A DNA stretch of 28,742 nucleotides, taken from IMG/VR virus record IMGVR_UViG_3300035698_012669, positions 1 through 28,742 of that record; one strand, given 5' to 3'. The stretch's first letter is position 1. Each line of letters starts with the position of its first letter. Of this stretch, positions 16,052 to 23,300 are shown in pieces. Made by a program: the position numbers and the translations under genes. The notes under the pieces were generated by a model, which was given only the letters and a program-made list of their open reading frames with translations, was not told where the DNA came from and did not search any database. This DNA comes from a virus.

Positions 16052-16747
16052 CTATTGAATTTGAACTAAATAATAACTACTTTTATATTCACTATCGCTA
16101 AATGAAACATACGCCAACCCATCCGTTGAAATTTTTAATACGGAATATGAAGAATCTTTGTTTGCCATTAGAATTTGCTTTAAATATCTAGCAGAAAAAG
16201 AGATTGGGGAAACATCACCATCTGTTTTTGCTGTTACTTGTAAGGAAATTCTATTTGTATTCACTGTAGAATATCCCAATATAATTTCAGATTTTTCTCC
16301 TTTGGAAACAAATGTAAACGTATCTGATTCAGTTAAAGCGCCTTTAGATTTAATAAATCTATTTACCACATCTGCTCCTAGTGTAACTTCAATATTAAAT
16401 TCTGGCAGTTCCTTTAAAGCAGGAACATCTGGAATAACTATTTCCGATGCCAACATGTAATTTATTTTAGATAAATTATCTGAAAATTGTAAGCTTCCAG
16501 GTGTTTCTTTTACTGTGATTTCATCATCTAATACAGTAAGGAATTGTTTTAGTTGAGATGTGGTATAAATGCCAAATGAACCATTTGGAAACTCTATATT
16601 TGCCGCTGATACTTCACCCAATAAACTTTTATCATCTGAAATCATTCGGACTGTTAACGAATCATCTGTTGATTTAATCACTACAGAATCTACTTCGCCG
16701 CCAAGTGAATATCTATTAATAAAACCTTCTAATTTTTGTTTGTTCAT
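16052..16747 (-). CDS. 45: sliding clamp / DNA polymerase processivity factor (T4 gp45-like)
   Basis: The 231-residue protein has the length (T4 gp45 is 228) and two-domain beta pattern of phage clamps. Near the middle is FGIYTTSQLKQFLTVLDDEITV, equivalent to the gp45 segment leading to a loop that starts the second strand set. The second domain has IEVTLGADVVNRFIKSKGAL and ISFSARYLKQILMANKDS, typical clamp helices. Trimers encircle DNA and tether the polymerase; in T4 the clamp also activates late transcription. It has its own sigma70-like promoter at 16776-16804 and follows the polymerase C-part. The assignment rests on fold-like patterns and context (gp44, gp62 and polymerase in the same window). 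Confidence 0.8.
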   Translation of the reverse strand: MNKQKLEGFINRYSLGGEVDSVVIKSTDDSLTVRMISDDKSLLGEVSAANIEFPNGSFGIYTTSQLKQFLTVLDDEITVKETPGSLQFSDNLSKINYMLASEIVIPDVPALKELPEFNIEVTLGADVVNRFIKSKGALTESDTFTFVSKGEKSEIILGYSTVNTNRISLQVTAKTDGDVSPISFSARYLKQILMANKDSSYSVLKISTDGLAYVSFSDSEYKSSYYLVQIQ

Positions 16748-16775
16748 TTTTATGTTATTTAAGTTTATATATTAT

Positions 16776-16804
16776 AATATACAAAAAAATATATTAATTG
16801 TCAA
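16776..16804 (-). promoter_or_regulatory. sigma70-like promoter for the sliding clamp gene
   Basis: On the minus strand TTGACA (16804-16799), a 17-base A/T spacer and TATATT (16781-16776) lie in the 70-base gap between the polymerase C-part and the clamp gene. The -35, spacing and -10 are identical to those of the promoter at 6897-6925. A dedicated promoter would allow high clamp expression independent of the broken polymerase gene. Confidence 0.65.
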
Positions 16805-16817
16805 TTTATTTTTCATT

Positions 16818-17666
16818 TTAAAAACTAAAAAATTCTTTACTTTTGTTTTGATGTGAGATTACACTTCTCCATCCTAATGCAGAAAAGAAATCAGTGAATT
16901 TTGATAATAATTCTCTTTCGAATATTTTATCATAATCTATGTACGTTTGAATAATATCCATTATTTCATCGGGATCTTCATCTCCGGAAAAGGCAAGTGC
17001 ACTCAATCCAAATGGATTGTTTTTTAAATAAGCCCACTTTAATTTATCACCATCTTTGAACGGTGGATATTTATATGCACATTTAAAATGTATTAATAGT
17101 TGGTTATAAGCAATTGCTGCTTTAACGTGAGCGGGAGTTGATTTTTTAAAATTAAACAGTGAACCTTGCTTACCTTCAGGTAAATATTTAGTCATATTTT
17201 TCACTGCCGTACTTTTTGATATTTCCAATATTCCCAGCTCTGGTAATTTATTTTTAAAATGGCTTATTTTACCTGATAATAGTTCTTCATCTTCACCGTT
17301 TAATATACCAATTAGTATTTCTGACATAAATTCTCTAAATGCCATTGGGAATGATGATCTTACAGTATCCAATCCCTTTACATCTAATTTTTCAACTGGA
17401 ATTCCATTATCTGATATGATCCATTGTGCGTATCTCTTTTTTGCTACCCAAAATCCAGCCTTTGATACGTATTCTTTTTTTATTTCAAATCTATGATCTG
17501 GTGCATTAAACATTTTCGTAGACATGATATTGTAAAAATTATTTAAATATTCTTGAAATTCTGAAGCTATTTCATTTACTTTTTCTGCAATCTTATCATC
17601 ATCTAATGATTTCCAATCTGGATATCTATGATTTAAAAGTGGAACTGCTGAGACAAATATGGAATC
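16818..17666 (-). CDS. 43: family B DNA polymerase, C-terminal part (end of palm plus thumb)
   Basis: Coding similarity begins at 17666 with DSIFVSAVPLLNHRYP, the tail of catalytic motif C (YxDTDS), and runs to 16818. It includes EYVSKAGFWVAKKRYAQW (the KKRY motif of family B polymerases) and a thumb region ending SKEFFSF, resembling the clamp-binding C-terminus of T4 gp43. A methionine at 17525 is the first ATG in this frame, but it has no Shine-Dalgarno and would omit motif C. Upstream the frame closes at a TAA (17702-17700). The first half of motif C (IIYVDT) lies just upstream in another frame. The piece therefore looks like a fragment of a once continuous gene; how active enzyme is made is unclear. 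Confidence 0.75.
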   Translation of the reverse strand, partial: DSIFVSAVPLLNHRYPDWKSLDDDKIAEKVNEIASEFQEYLNNFYNIMSTKMFNAPDHRFEIKKEYVSKAGFWVAKKRYAQWIISDNGIPVEKLDVKGLDTVRSSFPMAFREFMSEILIGILNGEDEELLSGKISHFKNKLPELGILEISKSTAVKNMTKYLPEGKQGSLFNFKKSTPAHVKAAIAYNQLLIHFKCAYKYPPFKDGDKLKWAYLKNNPFGLSALAFSGDEDPDEIMDIIQTYIDYDKIFERELLSKFTDFFSALGWRSVISHQNKSKEFFSF

Positions 17667-17668
17667 AA

Positions 17669-17752
17669 TCAGGTGTCGACATATATAATATGATTCATAT
17701 TATCTATATCGACATTGACGCCCTCGTTACGTCTAATTTTATTTATTTTCAT
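17669..17752 (-). pseudogene. short frame carrying the first half of polymerase motif C
   Basis: A 27-codon frame from an ATG at 17752 ends NHIIYVDT-TGA at 17671-17669. IIYVDT is the strand leading into the polymerase catalytic motif; the DS and following strand start 5 bases later in the C-part frame. Between them is TGATT, with TGATTGATT suggesting a small tandem duplication. The preceding residues (KIRRNEGVNVDID) are reminiscent of intein block F, but no HN terminus is present. It is best read as part of the broken polymerase gene. Confidence 0.5.
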
Positions 17753-17846
17753 ATACTTTTATTTTTCCTTTATAATTAATTTCTATAAATTTACAATTTA
17801 ATTCATTAACAATATTCATTCTCCGTTGGTTATCTTTTTCCCGTAA
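17739..17846 (-). pseudogene. possible homing-endonuclease C-terminal remnant in the polymerase gap
   Basis: An open frame, with its only ATG at 17819 after GGAG, encodes REKDNQRRMNIVNELN followed by CKFIEINYKGKI and stops at 17741-17739. The pattern D-x3-R, a short helix, 'LN' and an x-I-x-I-x-Y strand resembles the C-terminal core of Vsr-like (EDxHD) or related phage homing endonucleases. It fits a decayed mobile gene that once sat between the two polymerase halves. The similarity is short and uncertain. Confidence 0.3.
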
Positions 17847-17862
17847 TTATATTATATAATTA

Positions 17863-19632
17863 TTAAGTTTTAGGTAAAATTAAATCATCACCATCTTCTA
17901 ATTCACTGGCGGGTATAGTTAAAAGTACGTTATTACGTTTTACATTTACTACATTATTAGAATACATTTTAATTGTTGTACCATTATCCATATCCAAAAA
18001 GAATTGATTACCTAATTCTTTACTATATTTTCTGGATGCGGCTTTAGCAGTTGCCTTTATTACTTCTACACCAGTAGTGGTTACAGCTTCAGCATTATCT
18101 AAATCAAAAAATCGCCAGTTCTGCAATCCAAGTACACCGTACAGAGAATTGAGTAGAATTTTTTGAATTAATTGACGTTTCTTATAAAATTGATACTTCT
18201 CTTCATCTCCAGAATTACCATATTTTTTCTCCAATTTTCGGTATTCTACTCTAGTTCCGAACCAAGTATTTAATATATCAGGAATACATCCTTCTTTATC
18301 TAAATCATAAATAACACCATTTGGCGATATTGAAAAATTAAATTTAGTTAATAGTTGTTGAATCTCAGATACGGTAACCGGTTGTCCATTTAACTCATAA
18401 TCATTATCTTCTTCTTTCAAATATTTTTCTAGATCAAAATTTTGAATCACTCCCATTTTGGTTTCTGGACTTATATTTAAACTCATAATAATAGACGGAT
18501 ACAAGGAAGTTAAATCTAAATCAAATATCCAATCATACTTACCCGGAATAGGTTGTTTTACAAAAGCACCAGTGAATTTAACAGTATCTTCTTCATATGC
18601 TTGATATTTTTTATTAGGGGCAATCTTTCCCTTTCGTTTCAAATATGTCAAAATTGCACCTTCTAAATATCTAGATGAAAAAACAATATCTTCATACGAA
18701 ATGTGACCGATGTGACATATACCTCTTGCCAAATCTATAAAATCTAACTTTTTATCTAATCCTACTACAATGTCAACATCAACTAAGTTATATTCAATAA
18801 ATTTATTAATATCATTTTTAAATAAATCATCTAACGAACCTTCATACTCAATCTTACCTTTTCCAATTTCCAATTTTCCAACTGTATCTAATCGGTAATT
18901 ATCTAATTCATTATATGTGAATTTTTTATACAACATCATATAATCTAAACATGATACACCTGCAATCTGATAAACTTTTCTGAATTTATGATAATTAACT
19001 ACTCCGATTGGCGATAAATTATTAGCTTGCCTCTCCCCTAAAACATTTCTCAATCTATTATATAGATAAGGAACATCAAAGAAATCAATGTTCCATCCAG
19101 TAATTATATCAGGATTAATTTCTTGATACTTATTAATAAATGTTTGTAATAAGTTTTTCTCATTATTAAATGGTTTGATATGAACAGTTCTACCATCTAT
19201 TTCAGTAAACCGTTCAGTCAATAATTGCTCTTTATCTAAAATATAAACAAAATATTCATTTGATAAAGAATCATGTCCACCAATCGCAGTAATCTCATTG
19301 TTACCTTCCATTGGATTTGGTAGCCCAGTATCCATTTCAACCTCAATATCAAACGTTAAAACTACATTTCCTTCAGATAATTCATCTGATTCTGTGTATA
19401 AATCAATAAGTGTGCGAGTAATTGGTTGAACATCTGATTCAAATAATTCACTATGTTCATCTTTATTCGGGTAGGCTATTTTTGATAACTTATCACCATA
19501 TATTGATTCGTACTCTCCGTTATCATCTTTAACATATCCATAAGGTCTAAATTTAAAATGGGCGTATCCTTCATAATCATCCCATAGATGTATAGTGCTT
19601 GATCTTCTATCGTAGTATACATTTTTGTACAT
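17863..19632 (-). CDS. 43: family B DNA polymerase, N-terminal part (exonuclease plus motifs A and B)
   Basis: The 589 residues include the 3'-5' exonuclease motifs Exo I VLTFDIEVE (D95, E97), Exo II GWNIDFFDVPYL (D186) and Exo III YNLVDVD (Y281, D285), then polymerase motif A IFDLDLTSLYPSI (D371) and motif B KKRQLIQKILLNSLYG (484-499). T4 gp43 has 898 residues; the rest is encoded separately at 16818-17666. After KYSKELGNQ (about 535-543) the sequence leaves polymerase similarity and adds a 46-residue tail (DMDNGTTIKMYSNN, NVKRNNVLLTIP, ASELEDGDDLI) that resembles the beta elements and 'ASEL-x-x-GD' of Hint/intein domains, though without the catalytic Cys. This piece alone lacks motif C and cannot polymerise. 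The gene follows the HTH gene by 4 bases. Confidence 0.88.
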   Translation of the reverse strand: MYKNVYYDRRSSTIHLWDDYEGYAHFKFRPYGYVKDDNGEYESIYGDKLSKIAYPNKDEHSELFESDVQPITRTLIDLYTESDELSEGNVVLTFDIEVEMDTGLPNPMEGNNEITAIGGHDSLSNEYFVYILDKEQLLTERFTEIDGRTVHIKPFNNEKNLLQTFINKYQEINPDIITGWNIDFFDVPYLYNRLRNVLGERQANNLSPIGVVNYHKFRKVYQIAGVSCLDYMMLYKKFTYNELDNYRLDTVGKLEIGKGKIEYEGSLDDLFKNDINKFIEYNLVDVDIVVGLDKKLDFIDLARGICHIGHISYEDIVFSSRYLEGAILTYLKRKGKIAPNKKYQAYEEDTVKFTGAFVKQPIPGKYDWIFDLDLTSLYPSIIMSLNISPETKMGVIQNFDLEKYLKEEDNDYELNGQPVTVSEIQQLLTKFNFSISPNGVIYDLDKEGCIPDILNTWFGTRVEYRKLEKKYGNSGDEEKYQFYKKRQLIQKILLNSLYGVLGLQNWRFFDLDNAEAVTTTGVEVIKATAKAASRKYSKELGNQFFLDMDNGTTIKMYSNNVVNVKRNNVLLTIPASELEDGDDLILPKT

Positions 19633-19636
19633 TTAT

Positions 19637-19951
19637 TTATTTATTTTTATATTTATTAAGTTCATTTTCATCAATTTTTGTACATGATAATTGATTAGGT
19701 GGTGAGTTGCTATTTAATTCTATAATAAACTCATCTTCAATTAATTCATTAACATCTACATTATGTAAGTTATCTACTAAAAGATGCTTCCACGTTTTAC
19801 CTTTTACAATAGATTTTACATTCCAAGTAGATATATTATGATTTTTGGCAATGACTCGATGAGTAAATCCTTGTTTTGAAAGCTTACGTATTTCCAATAC
19901 TTGATCTGCTGTCAGCTTGGAATTTGGATGTAGTTCACCCTTTAGTGCCAT
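19637..19951 (-). CDS. stand-alone helix-turn-helix protein of homing-endonuclease-associated type
   Basis: The first half of this 104-residue protein (HPNSKLTADQVLEIRKLSKQ, IAKNHNISTWNVKSI, GKTWKHL) matches the C-terminal DNA-binding HTH commonly fused to HNH homing endonucleases and NUMOD-type modules in phages. No HNH or GIY-YIG catalytic domain is present. The second half (acidic, then NSPPNQLSCTKIDENELN) is unlike known domains. It sits between thioredoxin and the polymerase N-part, the gene in this operon that is broken, so it may be a relic of the element that invaded the polymerase region or a small regulator. The start ATG is embedded in an A/T leader. Confidence 0.6.
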   Translation of the reverse strand: MALKGELHPNSKLTADQVLEIRKLSKQGFTHRVIAKNHNISTWNVKSIVKGKTWKHLLVDNLHNVDVNELIEDEFIIELNSNSPPNQLSCTKIDENELNKYKNK

Positions 19952-19970
19952 AATGATTATTGTGTAACAG

Positions 19971-20246
19971 TTATTTTAGTGAAGATTTGATTGCGTTTCT
20001 GTATACATCTTTTGATTGAAGTCCTATAAACCTTCCGTATTCTTGTCCGTTCCTTACTATCACAACAGTAGGAACAGAGTGAACTCCGTATTGAGTAGTG
20101 GTATCAGGATCAGTATCTATATTTACATATTGAAATTGTACACCTTTCGGTAGGAATTCATCTCTCACTTCGTCAATTACTCTTTTTAATGCGGTACAAG
20201 GCGAACACCATTCCGCCCAAAACTTTAATACTATTATATTATTCAT
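19971..20246 (-). CDS. thioredoxin
   Basis: The 91-residue protein is a short thioredoxin. It has VLKFWAEWCSPC with the redox pair C14 and C17 (CSPC rather than the usual CGPC), then YVNIDTDPDTTTQYGVHSVPT with the conserved cis-proline, and IVRNGQEYGRFIGLQ. It lies directly downstream of the class II ribonucleotide reductase gene and is the likely electron donor for re-reducing that enzyme's active-site cysteines. It has its own promoter at 20252-20280, so it may also be transcribed independently of the RNR. Glutaredoxin is excluded by the WCxxC context and the VPT loop. Confidence 0.9.
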   Translation of the reverse strand: MNNIIVLKFWAEWCSPCTALKRVIDEVRDEFLPKGVQFQYVNIDTDPDTTTQYGVHSVPTVVIVRNGQEYGRFIGLQSKDVYRNAIKSSLK

Positions 20247-20251
20247 AACTT

Positions 20252-20280
20252 AATATACTATTTTTTTTGATTAAAATCAA
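20252..20280 (-). promoter_or_regulatory. sigma70-like promoter for thioredoxin and downstream genes
   Basis: In the 61-base gap after the RNR gene, on the minus strand, TTGATT (20280-20275) is separated by 17 bases from TATATT (20257-20252). It has the same -10 and spacing as the other two promoters in this window, with a weaker -35. The -35 region forms an inverted repeat (TTGAT, TTTA, ATCAA) that could also serve as an operator. Confidence 0.5.
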
Positions 20281-20307
20281 TTTTTATTTTCATTTTTATT
20301 TTCATCT

Positions 20308-23300
20308 TTAAGCACATTTACTTGTGCCACACGTTTTACAAATCAAACACGATTCAGCATATTCGATTTGGCAATCATCACCATCGTTAGGACAATCCAA
20401 TGGATTATCTTTTATTAATTTTTCTGCTCTTGTAGTATCTATATATTTCTTTAATTGTCTTGCAATAGCTTTACTAAACGAAACAATAGATCCTTCTGCT
20501 TTTTCTAATTGTTCAACGACAAAATCTATCTTCGCCCCATGTCGTAATGAAGTAGAGATCAATCTTGTTATAGCAACTTCTTCATCTGTATTTGTTTCAG
20601 TAATGTTATCTTCAACTCCACCATTTACAAAGTTATAGTGTCCTGATTTAATTTTTACCATTTCACCTACATCTTTATGTTTTCCATATTTACCCTTTAC
20701 AGCAAATACTTCGTATGGGAATTCATTCATTATACCCACAAATACTGTCCACTGTTCACCCTTTGCTACAGTGTGATAAACATCACAATATAACGATTTA
20801 GGTCTTTTAGGTGCATCAGAGTGAACAATTCCTACTTGTTTGTCTTTCTTTGATGTAGTATTTAATACACCTGTTCGACATTCATCTCTATATGCTGTTA
20901 TTCCTTTACAACCACTTTTCCAAGCTGTCATATATACATCATTTACTACATCTACTGATATATCTTTTGGTAAGTTTACGGTTACTGATATAGAGTGATC
21001 TATATGTTTTTGAACCCGTCCTTGCATTTCTACCTTTTTGACCCAATCTACATCATTTGCGGTTGTACCATGATATGGTGATTTTCTAATCCACTCATCC
21101 GCCTCAACTTTTGTTAAATTAATAATTTCATCCTCTGATAATCCATTTATTTTTAAAAATAGTTTAAATGTTGGGTGAAATACTGGAAACTCTTGCCAAG
21201 AATCTCCCATTTCATCAGTGTAATCAACTCTTACGTTTGCATCATTTGGATTGACCTTCTTAGAACGGAAATATACAATAGAAAATACGTTTTCAATTCC
21301 AGACGATGTTTGTGTCATTAAAGAAACTGTCCCAGTCGGGGCTATCGTAGATATTGCTATATTTCGTCTTCCCGATCTTTGTAGCCTGTTCCATAATTCT
21401 TCATTTTCACTTTTCAATCGTAATAAAAACGGATTATTAATTTCTCTTTCTGGATCCCAAATTGGGAATGCTCCTCTTTCTTCTGCAAGTATGATGGAAG
21501 ATTCATATTCTTTATGTTTCTTTCTCATCATTAAATCTTCCACAAAATCGTTACATTCATCGCTACCATATGTAAGTCCAATTGCTGCAACCATATCACC
21601 AAGTGCAGTAATTCCACATCCAGTTCTTCTACCTTGTTCAGCTTTTTCTTTGATGGTTTCCCATAAATTTAATTCTACCCATTTAATATCATCTGGCTCA
21701 GGATCTGCTTTAATCTTATTTATAATTTTTTGTACGGCTTCCAATTCTAAATCAATGATATCATCCATTAATCTCATTGCTAATACTACTTGTTCATCAA
21801 ATTTATCCCAATCAAAATATGCGTTTTCCGTAAACGGATTAACAACAAATTTAAATAAGTTCACTGCCAATAATCTACAACTATCTCTATCACAAAGAGT
21901 GATCTCACCACACTGCAAGTTATTGATATATAAGCTCTTATGTTTTTCGTTAGTTGTTTTTGTTTCAAATCCACCTATGAAAAAATTATGAAATTCATCA
22001 ACAGTCCCGTTATAAACATCCTCAGTCCCGTCAAGTTCAACAGAAACAACTTTGTGATTATAATTCATTGCCATTTCTTTCAATTTATTGAAATTTTCTA
22101 TTGGGGAAGACTTTCTACCAATTTCAGATGACACGTTTAGAGATTTACATTCAAGTATCCATTCTTTCAACATTGGTATCCTTCCCAATTTAAACTTTAA
22201 ATCTGAATATATTTTCACTTGTTCATTAGCAACTTTCCCTTTTCTCTCGTTTTCAGTTTTTGTTCTTGTTGATTTTATTCTAGCTTTGATATCAGTATTA
22301 GAATGCATTTGAATGTTATGGCATTTGGTAGAGCACAATGATACCTCTCTTTGTTGATGCTTATGTTTTATTTCCGTACCACAGCATTCACATTGTTTTG
22401 TTATAATAACTTGGTTACCCACAATTTCAGCATCGTATCCCTCATCCAACATTCTATGATATGTTTTTACCAATCTGGGATCAACATCACTATATTTTTC
22501 CAAGCCCAATTCCTTGGCCGCCCATTTTGCCAATGATATAACATTACCATTTAATTGTTTCTGTCTCCACCCACTAAAATGTTGTGGCATACCCACACTT
22601 TTAGCATGTTCTCGCCATTCTTTTATAGAAAATCGGCAGTTTAATTTATCAGTCAATTTTAATGCCGATTTTCTTAAATCTCCTTCTGTATAACCAGAAT
22701 AGTTACCATTCAACACACCAGCAGATTCACTGAACTTTCGCTTCCAATCATCAGTCATTCTATGATATGGGTTTTTATCACCTATCATGTCTTGACAATG
22801 CAATTCATCGTGTGCAACTTTACTCATAATCCAAAGGTTGCTTGGGTTATTATTCCTTGTATTATAGTCGATATGATGTACAACATGCCCTTTAGGTATT
22901 TTAGTATTATTATTAAACTCAGCAATTATCCTATGTTCTGATTTACTCCCCCTAATATTACCATTATTAATCCAAATATAATCTTGTGACTTACTATTAG
23001 AACCTGGGAACATATCTTTTAATGATGCCTCATATTTTGTCATAACTTGTAAAGAATCACCAAATACCAAATCTTTGGCTTCCTTATATTCTCCATTTTT
23101 TAACATAAATTTATGATTGCCAGTAACTCTTTCAGTCCACCCATCTTCCAATGTGACTTTATAAATGGGCTCGTCATATCCAGTTATTCTTGGATTCCTC
23201 ATATACCGAATTACAACATTCCCCTTTTCATCATAACAATAAACAGGAACATCTTTATTTTCTTCTGCAAGCTGTTTTATTGTTATATCTCCACGACCAT

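Noticed and set aside
17526-17862. Group I intron splitting the polymerase
   Set aside because: The sequence after the N-part departs from polymerase into a protein-like Hint-style tail instead of stopping at an exon boundary, and the motif C halves are out of frame within five bases, which intron removal of the gap would not repair.
18642-18656. TTGACA on the minus strand inside the polymerase gene
   Set aside because: No -10-like hexamer 16-18 bases downstream, and it lies in conserved coding sequence.
20264-20290. Hairpin plus T tract reading as a terminator on the plus strand
   Set aside because: No plus-strand genes exist here; the same bases are better explained as the -35 region of the thioredoxin promoter.
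21251-21991. 246-codon open frame on the plus strand opposite nrdJ
   Set aside because: It is antisense to conserved RNR motifs and has no domain, ribosome site or neighbours; a composition shadow, like the other plus-strand frames.
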